DNA of 64,000 bases from Xanthostigma xanthostigma (lineage: Eukaryota > Arthropoda > Insecta > Raphidioptera > Raphidiidae): positions 25,464,501 to 25,528,500 of the forward strand of contig OY754470.1 of the NCBI GenBank assembly GCA_963575645.1, given 5' to 3'. Shown here one piece after another: positions 45,439 to 56,214 of this stretch; positions within the stretch are counted from its first letter, which is position 1; each line of letters begins with the position of its first letter. Made by a program: the position numbers and the translations under genes. The notes under the pieces were generated by a model. The model had not been told where the DNA came from. It saw only the letters and a program-made list of their open reading frames with translations, and did no database searches.

Positions 45439-45978
45439 CAGTGATTCCCAAAGTGGTCTATATCGACCCCCAGGGGTCGACGACAACTTGCAAGGGGTCC
45501 ATGTCAGGGGGAATAAAAATTGGGGGTCTATGAAATGAAAATGGAGGTCAACGATAGTGAATCTCCTAACAAAAAAAGAAACAAACTGGACATCGTTTAT
45601 CGAAGAGATTTAAGATTAAATCTAACTAAATTGATGCCAAATATTGAAAATTTATTATTAAAGCATATAAAGTTCATCCTTCACACTAAAAGCATTTATT
45701 TTTTGCTTAGTTATTTTATGTAACAGAAAGTAAATTCTAATTTGATTCGTTTAATTCGAATCTAATTAATAAATGTATAAAACTAAACATTTCACACTAC
45801 ATTTGACTACCGTTATAAATTTAAATCGTTCAAAGTGAGTAGCACTATACCGGTTGTCAAAAATACATTTGAAATTAATGAATTTGCAAAAAATCAATAT
45901 CAGATAAGCAGGGGGGTCTACCCAAAACCGAAAAACATGACAAGTAGTCTACGAGACAAAAAAGTTTGGGAACCTCTG
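45439..45978 (+). mobile_element. hAT (Buster/ZBED5-like), internally deleted
   Basis: The ends CAGTGATTCCCAAAGT and TTTGGGAACCTCTG form ~14-bp imperfect TIRs. The flanking octamers CCCTAAAG (45431-45438) and CTCTGAAG (45979-45986) agree at 6 of 8. Encodes the fused N- and C-terminal transposase remnant at 45520-45723. Confidence 0.85.
45520..45723 (+). pseudogene. hAT transposase remnant: start fused to tail
   Basis: The frame MGVYEMKMEVNDSESPNKKR starts like a hAT/ZBED5-type protein. It jumps directly to YRRDLRLNLTKLMPNIENLL, the sequence typical of the extreme C-terminus of these transposases (DLRLxLTxLxPxIExL, then a histidine-rich end). It finishes with non-homologous LHTKSIYFLLSYFM. 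The BED finger, DDE core and most of the hATC domain are deleted. 67 codons against a usual 600 or more. Non-functional. Confidence 0.75.
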
Positions 45979-45986
45979 CTCTGAAG

Positions 45987-46576
45987 TCTTCTAAAACTCC
46001 TGATGAAATTCTTAAGAATAATTGGATAATCTGGGTTGATTTTTTTGTCATTTTCTTCATTGAAAGTGGCGTATTTCTTCAATCTTTCTTTACTTTATTT
46101 AGTATTGGATAGTTGTCGATATTTCGAGAGTTCGCTTTGGAGCAGAATTTATTCTCAAAAAGAGCGGGTTACAAGTGTTTGAATCGGCGTCATCGTTGAG
46201 TGCTACAAATGAAGCACATATTCGTTGACAGGCAGCGTAACACCGCTAGTGTCATCAGAACATCATCACAGAGAATGTTATGCTAAATTGAAATCCATCA
46301 TCGCACGGCACGTCGTCTCTTTGACATGGAAATTAGCACTGGTTGATACCGAATGTATATCTCTCTACTCTATGTGTACCATGGTTTGACAACTTCCAGT
46401 TGGCCAGACTAATAGACCTGTTACAGCTCTATATTATTGCCCATTTGCAATACATACACTTGTCTCCAATTCTTAAGTGAAACTTCTTTACTAGACATTT
46501 ATTATTATTGTAAACTAGAAATTTATTATTCTACGTTTCCTACATATATTTATAACGAATAATATTTAGTTATGTA
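45987..46576. other. Gene-poor stretch
   Basis: No gene or shared repeat seen. Confidence 0.35.
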
Positions 46577-46990
46577 TCTAGAGCAGCGGTTCTCAAACGG
46601 TGGGTCGCGGCTCACAAGCATATTATAATGGTTGGCATTTGTCGTAAATAGAAAAAAACTCCGGGTCGCAGTGCGAAACCCTGCCGACAATATAGTATAT
46701 TTGCTAATACAGGCAGTGTGGCCTTATTATGTGAACTTAATCCTTTTGTTTTTGGGCAAAATAAAAAATTTAACCCCTTAATACATCCCTTAAAATAATA
46801 TTTTTTTCCTTAATATATAAATATTACTATCAATTTACCTTAATTAAATCCACCCTTTACTATGTAAATCCATATCTACACATTAATATTTTCATAAAAT
46901 TTCCTGCTAGACCGATTTTCATTTAATTTTCAAAATTTTTCACAGTTCAATTTTGAGCAAGTTCACTTCTAAAATGGTAGGCTGCGTTTA
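46577..46990 (-). repeat. hAT terminus joined to inverted 0.75-kb repeat piece
   Basis: 46577-46610 reads GCAGCGGTTCTCAAACGGTG then GGTCGCGG, a hAT-type end. From 46647, CCGGGTCGCAGTGCGAAACC onward is the reverse complement of the 3' portion of the units at 8676-10136. Confidence 0.7.
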
Positions 46991-47656
46991 ATTCTCATTT
47001 AGGTACTATGGTAATGGAAGTACGACTACATTTTACAGCACTAGTGTTAAAATTAAACATTTTACAACCCGGATATGAAAAGCAGCTATTTCATACGGGG
47101 GTGTCCAAAAACTCGTTTATTTAGCCTTACAGCCTAACGACTATTAAATAATCGTTCGTAGCTCTGTTAGCATACAAAACGGACACTATAGCAAGTGTGT
47201 CTGGTGTATCCACTAACATGTAACGCGATGTTCGCAGTATATACCGCGTTGGTTTCCTCTGTGTGTATATGCATGTTAATACGGCCAGATGAACTTCTCG
47301 CATCGCCAACATTTGATAAAGTTTCGTTCACAATATCACTTAAATCTTAAGTCAGATCATTTAGAACAGAGTATTTTGCACCATGTAAGAAAAAATCTAA
47401 TAATACATACATATTCATGATAGATTTTGTAAAAAGCAAACGAGAAATGTTCATTTCTATATTCATAATATTTCAAATACATTTTTTTTAATTAAATGTA
47501 TAATGGTGTTTCGACATTTTGTCACTAACATCCACAAGTACAAATAAATTTTATAATTCAATTTTAAATATAGTATTTTTCAAAAGTCTAAAACGCTGTT
47601 TTTTTGGACTCCGGCGTGACGTCACTTCGATTGTAAACTAGCTACGTTTATTCAAT
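46991..47656. other. AT-rich stretch without gene
   Basis: Nothing supportable seen. Confidence 0.35.
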
Positions 47657-47690
47657 CTGAAGAAGATCCAAATCCGGATCGAAACGTTAA
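47657..47690 (+). ncRNA. Hammerhead-like motif (degenerate)
   Basis: CTGAAGAAGATCC-AAATCC-GGATCGAAACG has the order CUGANGA, stem II (GATCC/GGATC), GAAA, which resembles a hammerhead ribozyme core as found in Penelope-like elements. One extra base separates CUGANGA from stem II, so it is probably inactive. Confidence 0.35.
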
Positions 47691-47705
47691 TGTATTAATT
47701 ATATT

Positions 47706-47921
47706 TTTTGACGTGATAACGTCTTATAAATTGATGAAACACCGGCTGCACGCACGAAAAAGTGTCACGTTCCGCCTGAGCCTGAGCGTGCAAGCGAAAG
47801 CGCGGTATAAGCGATAGAGAGGCACGATCGGCCCAAGCGTCGGCTTGTACGCATTTCTCTCTCTTCTCGCGTGACGTCAAAGAGTTTATCAATGTTTCTT
47901 TATGACGTTATCACGTAAAAC
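47706..47921. mobile_element. Short TIR element (ACGTGATAACGTC)
   Basis: TTGACGTGATAACGTCTTAT at the left faces ATGACGTTATCACGTAAAA at the right. The GC-rich interior (GAGCGTGCAAGCGAAAGCGC) is also seen in other insect repeats I know. 216 bp, no ORF, no TSD read. Confidence 0.75.
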
Positions 47922-48600
47922 TATCGTCCGTAAACCGACTTTACAGACAACCAATTTTTTTGTTAATATATTTGTCTGAAAAATTGGTCGATAATTTTAT
48001 TTATTGGAGTAGCTACGTTTATGTTGTGCTGTGTGTTATTTTGAAGCTCTTTCAAGTTATCATCACGTTTACAGACTTCTATTTCGTATTTTATTGATTT
48101 CGCATCATGGAAGCCGGTTTCGTAAAAGCAAAAAGTGCTAATTAACCAAGGATAAATACGTTTAATAAATAAAGTTTTACTAAATTGTATACTTACTTAC
48201 ACTAGTAACGTAATAATCATAGCAATTTTAAATATTTTTAGTTGTAAAGTGATACTATGGTTACTATGCACTATCGTTATAATTTACGAGCATAGTGACG
48301 TCACGAGTCGTTTCCGCGCGAAAGTTCATAATGAAAACTTAAAAGTCGTTTTTAGGGCACTATTCGGTTATAAAATATTATTATAAAAATTGTAGTGCCC
48401 CTTTATCACTTGAGGATTCATTTAAAACACTTTTCAAAAAACGGTGTAAAAGCCTATTCTAAGTTGATTTGAACATTTAAGAAATCGCCTAAATCCAGAA
48501 AAGGTTACAATGCTTTCTTTAAAGATAATTTACCAATTCGGAAATTTGATTATTAAGTAATGAAAATTTATAAAATTACAATCTGTTTTACTTTGTTTAC
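47922..48600. other. AT-rich stretch without gene
   Basis: Nothing supportable seen. Confidence 0.35.
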
Positions 48601-48639
48601 GAAAATTTGATATTTATTCTTAAAAAGATTATTTTCTTA

Positions 48640-48820
48640 TTATTATTTCCGCATTTGCAGATGTGAACGTTAAAAAATCTGCATCCGCAGTTGCAGACGT
48701 CGGTAAGACTCAGATCTGATATCAACACCAAGTCAACGACTTTGTGTACCCGTTCATCCACCATCGCACTTGAACTTCCACCATCCGATTGAAATATATC
48801 TACATCATAGCTCATCCCTA
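48640..48820 (-). mobile_element. hAT-like terminal fragment
   Basis: The minus strand starts TAGGGATGAGCTATGATG at 48820, a hAT-like terminus. It runs into GCGGATGCAGATTTTTTAAC and a second CGCATTTGCAGATG word. Only one end is found. Confidence 0.4.
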
Positions 48821-48841
48821 CAGAGATAATATTATCTCTGT
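48820..48841. repeat. Perfect 22-bp palindrome
   Basis: ACAGAGATAAT directly followed by ATTATCTCTGT with no loop, abutting the hAT-like end at 48820. Confidence 0.95.
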
Positions 48842-50336
48842 AATGTTAATTTTATACATCCGGTAACATTTGAAATTAATTTACCTAAAATGGCACTGAA
48901 AGCAGTTTATAATGTTGACGGTCCACCATGACGTGTACTTTTCAATATCAAAAGCTTCAGTTTCACTTAATGGTGACGATAATGTATTTTAATTAAACAC
49001 GGTTTGGACAGATACTTACAATCAGTTATGTGCGTGTACAAGAGAGAAAGAGAAGGGTTGTTGGTGTACTGTTTTTTACTCTACCAAATGTGTTTTGATA
49101 ATCAAATTACAAAAGCCCTGTACAACAAACAACAAACGTTACATAAATGAAAAACAAACACATTACAGATATTTTAAATCTAGTTAACAGTTATAATGCA
49201 GATAGGTACTTGAATTTTAGCTCTGTCAAACATCGATCTTTTCAACCCACTTCAAAAAAAAAGGTCCCTGGTACTATTCTACTCAATGGCAGCTACGCCA
49301 TTATGTGAATTTTATTGTGTTACTACAGCAACATGGTAAACCAACTAGAGTTGTAACTTCGACGTTTTAAGGAGTTTGTCGCTATATCGAGTGACGTTAA
49401 ATGGAGTTTATACTGTATTTAATTTAAATGAAAAAAAATCGTGATTTTTTAATGTTATTTTGAAACGTTCGCGTTGGGTATTTAATATCAATAATCACAT
49501 AAATGTAAAATCTACACGAATAGTGACAATTTGCTCTATGTATTTGAAAGTATATTGTTTTGTCATTAAATTAACAATGCTCGTATGTGTGTGTAAAAAA
49601 GTATGGAAATAAAACATTCAATGTAAATTTCTCTTTAGGCTTTAGTAATGTTATAGTTTATTTTTTTTAAACTAGCTGTCAGAAACATGCACTATATTCA
49701 CTGAACAATAAACCTATACAGAGTGTAGAATTATTGTTTTTGACACAAGAACTCAACATGGCAAATTTAGTTTTGTAGGTAAATATTTTTGTGATTTATT
49801 CACGATGTCAAATTTTCCTATTGCAAATGAATGCAGTCAAAATGGGTTCATTCGTTTCGGAAATTATCCGGAACAAAAAGACAGACAATTTATTTATATG
49901 TATAGATAGATACGTACAAAAACACTATCAGAAAAAAGTGATGAAAACTGAAAATTGGCTCTAGGAATCTTTAAAACTGTTCAATTATAGACTAAGTTAC
50001 GATTTTATTTAGGTAGTTGTATTAATTGAGCCAACGTCTGTATAATTCATTAAAAAAACAACTCTCGCAGTATGTGGATTTTGTAATCCGTTACTAATAT
50101 ACAAGCACAGGAGAATCCTACTATACTATAGTCTATATATAATATATTGCAAACAGACACTACAATTTTATTTATTTTTATAGATATAGTTAATAATAAA
50201 TATTATTCATTGTTATGAACAATAATACTGTATATGAATTTATCATTATTAAAATCTCTGAATAACGTCTGATTACTCATCAATAAATAAAATTATCAAC
50301 CAATTTTTCACACAATATATTAACAAAAATTATACA
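48842..50336. other. Long AT-rich stretch without gene
   Basis: No splice-flanked frame and no repeat shared with the window. 49850-49930 reads like a decayed repeat end (CAAAAAGACAGACAATT, TATAGATAGATACG). Confidence 0.4.
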
Positions 50337-50545
50337 ATTGTAATTCAATTAACTGACGTTTCGATCAGGATTTGGAACTTCTTCGGAATTACGCTATTAT
50401 TTTTTCATTAATATTTTGTTTTCGAAAAAAAATATTTTTTTTACAAAATAATTACTAATTAATTTTTATATTTTTTAACTCAATTCCGATGAAGATCCTA
50501 ATCCGGATCGAAACGTCAATTCATTGAATTATAATTGTCGCTTAT
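50337..50545. repeat. Inverted pair of hammerhead-like motifs
   Basis: Outer arms CAATTGTAATTCAATTAACT and TCATTGAATTATAATTG flank GACGTTTCGATC...CTTCTTCGG (minus sense, 50355-50386) and CCGATGAAGATCC...GGATCGAAACGTC (plus sense, 50486-50516). Each inner unit has the layout GA[A/T]GAA-stem-GAAACG, as at 47657. Confidence 0.6.
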
Positions 50546-51052
50546 GTTATTTATTTCTCATTATTATAATTATACAATGAAATTAGTTGAAAATATGAAA
50601 TCGAGTTTATGAGATTACCTCCCTATGAACTCTTTCCTCTTTATAATACTGGTTTAGATATAATATTTGGTTTTGAAAAAGGGTTAAAAATAGAAATCAA
50701 ACAGTGAATTGGCAAATATTTAAACAAATAAAAACGTCCTCAAATATGAACACGAAGATAAATTCTACCAAATACACGTATTTGAATAGTTTTGTGTAAC
50801 ATTCTGAAACACAAAGTATTAAAATGTTAAAATAACAAGTTTGCATGTGGCGTAGCCATGTTTCAATATTATATTGCTTTCAAAACTATTTGATTAAAAA
50901 TATCAACGTTTGTATGATATGCAATATGCATATTATGCATACATATGCAACGAGAAATAAAAACAACGAAAAATATTATAGATAGGTTTTTGCGCGATTT
51001 CTGTGTAACAAGTGTACCTACAGTACGTCTGTACAGTAAGAGACAGAACTAA
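50546..51052. other. AT-rich stretch without gene
   Basis: Nothing supportable seen. Confidence 0.35.
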
Positions 51053-51511
51053 AGGCCGCTACACAAGAGGCTAGAAATGCTGCTAAGAGTTTTGCTAGCC
51101 GGTAGCCTGGGTACGAAGCTAGAAATGACGTCACTTCGGGCTGGCCTGCTAGCTCACAAGATAGGTTTTAAAATTAGAACAAGGGCTATTTTCCCTGCGA
51201 GATTTGCTGCTAGGTATGAGCAAGAACCGATCAGGAAGCAGTATCTTGTCACGTGGGCACTTGAACAAACACCCACAAACTAACATGGTGTCGCATTCTG
51301 TTCAGAGTTTGATAACAGACACGTTTTGCTCTGTGCTTATATATTCGAACTGTCACTGCGCACGCACTAGATCTATCCACAAATCAAGCTTGAAAAATAG
51401 TCTCGTGTGAAGCGAGCACTTAACCGCAATCAAGAAAACCAGCGCTAGAAAACTAGTAGGCAAATCTAGCAAAGAATCTAGCTGTGTTTCTAGCCTCGTG
51501 TGCAGCGGCCT
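51053..51511. mobile_element. PIF/Harbinger MITE, GCTGCACACGA family, intact
   Basis: The ends AGGCCGCTACACAAGAGGCT and AGCCTCGTGTGCAGCGGCCT form the TIR with three mismatches. TSD TAA at 51050-51052 and 51512-51514. CACGTG at 51250. The best-defined member of its family here. Confidence 0.93.
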
Positions 51512-51514
51512 TAA

Positions 51515-52035
51515 GATTTAAAAGTTAAAGTTAACGAGGTTGGAAATGACGTCACTGCGGGCTCGCGTGCGTGGTTTCAAGATGGATTTCAAAATTAAAA
51601 CCGAAGTAATTTTTTGTGCTTGATTCTTTGCTGGTTTTCAGCAAGAACCAATCAGAAAACAGTCACGTGGACGATATGAGCAAATGCCCGCAAACAAATG
51701 TTAACATTCGAGTTATCACAGCGTGCGTACCACACTTGTCTACAAAGTCAGCTTCAAAAAACGCATCGTGTGTAGCGAACACATATAAAAACCATTACGA
51801 GACTCAGCGCCAAAGAACGCTTGAAATCAGGCGATAAAGACCGAGAATGAGAAATGCGATCAGTAGCGGCGTGATTTGTAATCTTTCACCAAACCTGCCT
51901 ACAAAACAAGCTTGAAAAGACTTCTCGTGTGAAGCGAGGATATAAAAGTAATCAAGAAAACCAGCGCCACAAAACTAGTAGTCAAATCTAGCATGGAATC
52001 TAGCGACAAACCTAGCCTCGTGTGCAGCGGCCTAT
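51515..52035. mobile_element. Two truncated MITE copies in a row
   Basis: 51536-51830 and 51889-52033 are partial copies of the same Harbinger MITE family. The first has AAGAACCAATCAGAAAACAG and CACGTG (51664). The second ends GCCTCGTGTGCAGCGGCC. They directly follow the intact copy, making a 1-kb cluster. Confidence 0.75.
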
Positions 52036-52456
52036 AGCTTCTGAGGTACAGAAATAAATTTTTTATCCCCACCTGTGGACAAAGTAATATGTCCATAATA
52101 TGTATTCACTGTAAACTTACACATAAATTACCGACTTATATTATTCTATAACCGTTGAATATATAATATATATACGTATTTGGAGCTAGTTAAATATTGC
52201 AAAGTGGAATATTAAAATACGCATGAATTATTCTTTTCGTTTTAAACATAATAAGTACTTATTTATTTTAATGGAACATTTTTATTTAGTACCTATCTTC
52301 ACATTTATATTTCATTATTATAGAAGATGATTAAAAAACAACCGGCAAAATACTAGCACATTAAACAATAGTTCAGGTTTCTCGACTCTTCAAAATAATA
52401 TAAAAACACAAACTCATAGAAACTTATAAATACTGTTATTAAACCATCGACGTTAA
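52036..52456. other. AT-rich stretch without gene
   Basis: Nothing supportable seen. Confidence 0.35.
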
Positions 52457-52962
52457 GGCCTCTTGTTAACGACAACGGATAACGGCCCGATTTTTATGAA
52501 GGGCGACGGGCCGACGCGCAGTGTTCAATAGGTTATGTTTGTTAACGCGAGGGGCATGTAACCGTTCCAACAAAACTCAACGGAGACCCGCACGTCGCCC
52601 CTCGGTGCGACGGTGGTCGGTCCGATGCAGTGGACCACGTAATTTCATAGAAGTTTGTTGACGACGACAGATGTGCGCGCACGTTTTTACCCATACCTAC
52701 CTACCTTGTGAATATGGAGTTTAAAATTGATATTGATATGGATTTATTAATTAGCCTTGTTCATAATAGGCCAGTGTTGGGACAAGACTTAAGAAAATTA
52801 CAAAAATAAACAAGCAAGACATAACGTACTTGCACTTCTTCGCCCTTCAAGTATAAAACTGATATCGATAACAATGGACGTATATTAGCGGATCGTGTAC
52901 AAAAGTAACCGTTTCGCGTCGGCCCGTTACCCGTTGACTAAAACGGTCGTTAACAAGAACCC
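52457..52962 (+). mobile_element. PIF/Harbinger element with MADF remnant
   Basis: The ends GGCCTCTTGTTAACGAC and GTCGTTAACAAGAACCC pair over 17 bases with two mismatches. TSD TAA at 52454-52456 and 52963-52965. Subterminal parts hold repeated AACGG/CCGTT words. Encodes the small frame at 52714-52809. Confidence 0.92.
52714..52809 (+). pseudogene. Truncated MADF-domain protein of Harbinger
   Basis: A 31-codon frame, MEFKIDIDMDLLISLVHNRP then VLGQDLRKLQK and a stop. The pattern (D/E)xLIxLVxxRPVLxxxxxxxY/L is the start of a MADF (Myb/SANT-like in Adf-1) domain. PIF/Harbinger transposons carry such a DNA-binding protein as their second gene beside the nuclease. Only helix 1 and part of helix 2 remain. 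The invariant Trp after RPVL is Gly here. Non-functional. Confidence 0.65.
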
Positions 52963-53128
52963 TAAAGTGACAACCTTAGCATCAGTTTCACGGATTATAT
53001 ATTGATTTTTCAAATTTTAAACACTAGCTGTACCCGGCCACGCGTTGCAGTGGCTCAGTCTGGTTTGCGTGTGTTGCTGTCACGTTCAACAGATGGTCCT
53101 CTCGTTGCCGTAAAAGATTTAGTATATC

Positions 53129-53492
53129 CAGGGGCGGATAGGCTCAACTATTCCTGCCCGGGATAGTAAGATTACAATCACGTCATGAATGCTATTTTTT
53201 CACACAGAAAGCAGGCGGTAGGTTTTGCCGCCCTGTACAAAGTGAACATACGACACTCTATTCGCCGCCACAAAAATTATAGGTTACGGTTGTGAGAGCT
53301 ATTACAACAAAAACAAAAAACGCATTCTTAATTTTACCTTAGAATTACATCTATTAAAAAATAAAAATTAAATTAAATCATTTCATTACACAAAGAAGAT
53401 ATAAACTAATATATGCGATCGGCCTATCGGCTTCGGTGGGCCACGGCCTACCGGGAAAACTCCCAGAATCCGTGTGAGTCCATCCGCCTCAG
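53129..53492. mobile_element. hAT-type element (364 bp)
   Basis: Ends CAGGGGCGGATAGG and CCATCCGCCTCAG form an imperfect TIR. The 8-bp TSD AGTATATC is exact (53121-53128 and 53493-53500). The host repeat is restored across the junction. Confidence 0.9.
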
Positions 53493-53535
53493 AGTATATC
53501 GTGTGTTGCCTTAACGTCCAACAGATGGCGCTGTA

Positions 53536-53828
53536 AAATAGTATATTACGCCACAAGGGCCGACAGTGTGGTGTATACTATTTTTCTTCATACCTCGGTT
53601 TTAAGCACGCTTATTAAATAGATTAATTAATTAGCTTAAATGAAATAGGGTTGTTATGGAAACGACATCTAAACAACAGTTGGTTGGTTGTTTTTGCTTT
53701 AATACCGCCCGAACGTACGAACTTCCCGCATTGGTGTGTGTAATCTCAGTTATGCGTAAATGTTAGACTTTCTGCCTTACAATCGATGCCGAAAGTATGC
53801 ACTTTCGATCGAGGTATGAAGAAAAAGC
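53536..53828. mobile_element. Palindromic element, relative of 42127-42530
   Basis: TAGTATATTACGCCACAAGG...GTGTATACTATTTTTCTTCA with CCTCGG at the left faces CGATCGAGGTATGAAGAAAA at the right. Interrupts the host repeat between CAGATGGCGCTGTAAAA and the CACCTGTCACA segment. Confidence 0.65.
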
Positions 53829-53865
53829 CTCTTATCACCTGTCACAAGTGTGACATCTATATACT

Positions 53866-54400
53866 GTGCGATCGGCGAAAGAAGACCGGTGGGGAAAGGG
53901 CAAGAAGTTGCTGATGTGTTCCCAAATTATCGGAATTCATAGGCGGCGCATAGCAAGGCATGCAAACAATGTATAGCTTTAAATTTTAAGGCATTATTTT
54001 GAGCCTCCAACTCGCACATTTTAATTACATTCGCTATGACCTCCCTAGCGTCACTTCTAACTGTTTTTCCCTTTTTACTTTCCATTTTGATGATATTCAG
54101 ACAACACCCCTCAACTTAGTCCGTGGACGCACGCCTATGTACTGTCTGGTGTATGATTTTTTTGTGCTGTTAGCAAGTGTCGCTGTATAGTCGTACGGCT
54201 ATGGCAATAGTACAATTATCGCGATACCACAATATTGTGATACAATTGGTCGACTAGACTCCCTTATTGCATAGAAGCGGTTCCAGAATCATTATACCTT
54301 TAACTAATATAAAATACATGTGCGCTCTTCTGCAATAAGGTTATAGGGCTACATTCCATAGACCGGTCTTCTTTTAAAAATCCAACAGTAATAATAGGTA
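53866..54400. mobile_element. Unclassified insert with AAAGAAGACCGGT ends
   Basis: AAAGAAGACCGGT at 53878-53890 and its exact reverse complement at 54362-54374 lie near the boundaries of a segment absent from the reference copy. No ORF of note. Ends and TSD are not fixed. Confidence 0.5.
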
Positions 54401-54425
54401 TATAAAAACACGCGTGTATTCGAAT

Positions 54426-54880
54426 TAGATATGAGCGCCGATGGATAAAGGAGCGGCGGCGGCGCGCCGACTTTTTGAGGTCGGCGGCGGCGGCGTAGTC
54501 GGCGACGTGACCTTAGGAGCATTTTTTAATGATGGGCAGGATACAATAAAACAAAACATGTAGTTTAACAATCAGAATTATTATTTATTTAACACAAATT
54601 ATTTTTATAAGGAAATGGTTTGTAGCCTAGAGCTAAAATATTTTTGGCACTTCGATTGGCAGAAAAAAATCAACGTTGTCATAAAGTTCTAATAACAATT
54701 AACAAGAAAATAAATCTTAGAGAAAACAAAGATGTTTCTTTTAAGGCATAAAAAAATATAAAGTAGTCTTTAAAAATATTTTTTCAACATTTTCTGATCG
54801 TTTAAACATATGCCTTTTTGCTCGGCGCGCCGTTACATTTTCACGGCGGCGACGGCGCGCCGGCGCGGCGCTCATATCTA
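54426..54880. mobile_element. hAT MITE with GC-rich ends
   Basis: The 15-bp TIR TAGATATGAGCGCCG is exact at both ends. The 8-bp TSD ATTCGAAT (itself palindromic) is at 54418-54425 and 54881-54888. The first and last ~60 bp are dense in GGCGGCG/GCGCGCC. The core is AT-rich. Confidence 0.95.
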
Positions 54881-54970
54881 ATTCGAATGCAACTTTGTGT
54901 CAAAATTTCAAAGCGATTGGTTAAGAACTGTCAGAGATTTAAGATTTAATATTCATTGTTATTTATATAG

Positions 54971-55946
54971 AATATAGATTCATCCTTTTTCAAAAAAGCC
55001 ACTAAAATAATAAAAATAAGGGAAAAAATTTCAATTCGACTAGATACAATATATCCATACACAAAGCTATTTTATATGAAATGTTATCGCATGACGTAAT
55101 TACTACATGGGATTGTAACACAGTGCAATTATAAAGGATAGTTAAAATTTAATTTTCCAATTACAGTTAGTGAAGTCGGTGGCCACTAGTTTCAAAGCTA
55201 CTACTAGTAGTAAAATAGACAACTGTCCGTGCTGTACGGGGTGCAGCAGAGAAGAAACAAAAAAATGTTCGGAAATTATATGAATCACACATGGAGATAT
55301 ACAGGGTGTAGTCAGCTATACTTCGTTCATAAATAGATTTCTGATTTAGGTAGCTAAATCTTAACCACATATTTTTGGCCACATCCTTGTATCCAGTACC
55401 GGTTTTGTTGGGGGGGGGGGGGTCGATGGGCGAAATTTTGAATCACCAATCAAAATCCCTTGCAAAGCTAAAAGCAATATCAATACATTTATAATCACAT
55501 GATAATTCGAGATTTCCCCAAATTTTTACAAAAAAAGTCATTTGATTTTGTCAGCTGATTCCACAAAGTTTTCTCATAGACTAGTCAGATTGCAGAACGA
55601 ATTGCTACAAAATATTATTAAAAAAAAATTTTGGAAGACAAGCTTTCATTAAAATGTACTAAAAAAATAAAATTTAGGTTCATAATTATAAAAACGTGGG
55701 CCACGATCGTTTATTAATCACAACCCAAGCTTAATAATTAAGAAACTAAATTATCAAAAGTTATTTTTTCCTTGTTAGTACCTTGCCTTTAAAAAGTGTT
55801 TTAATATTTTTTGTCCTTCATAATTTTTACTACTACATTACTTTTTTAAAATGAATGAATTATTTCATTCTTAAAACGGCTGAATCATGTGTTGTCATCA
55901 AGAATACATATTATGCGTACAAAATTTCCAATCGATCGGATATGTA
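54971..55946. other. Gene-poor stretch with G13 run
   Basis: No gene. A run of 13 G (55410-55422) is the only notable sequence feature. Confidence 0.4.
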
Positions 55947-56214
55947 GCGTCCGCCATATTGGGTTTACAATGACGTCACATAGTTTATCGTAACCAACTC
56001 GTCAAAGTCAAACTGTCATTTGATGGCCATGTCAAGAGGATTGTTAATAGAAAGGTAATCCGCCATCTTGGGGCGTCCGCCATATTGGGTTTACAATGAC
56101 GTCACATAGTTTATCGTAACCAACTCGTCAAAGTCAAACTGTCATTTGATGGCCATGTCAAGAGGATTGTTAATAGAAAGGTAATCCGCCATCTTGGGGC
56201 GTCCGCCATATTGA
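55947..56214. repeat. 126-bp tandem duplication with YY1/CRE motifs
   Basis: Two complete 126-bp units start at 55947 and 56073, and a 16-bp start of a third lies at 56199. They appear identical. Each unit has CCGCCATATTG, a full CRE TGACGTCA (55971, 56097) and CCGCCATCTTGG. Confidence 0.95.

Larger units (their letters stand above)
53023..54970 (+). repeat. Insect interspersed repeat with four insertions
   Basis: Host pieces at 53023-53128, 53493-53535, about 53829-53866, about 54400-54425 and 54881-54970 line up in order with the uninterrupted copy at 14200-14545 (TTTAGTATA, CAACAGATGGCGCTGT, GTGACATCTATATA, GTGTCAAAATTTCAAAG). The gaps are filled by two hAT elements and two palindromic inserts. 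Confidence 0.85.
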
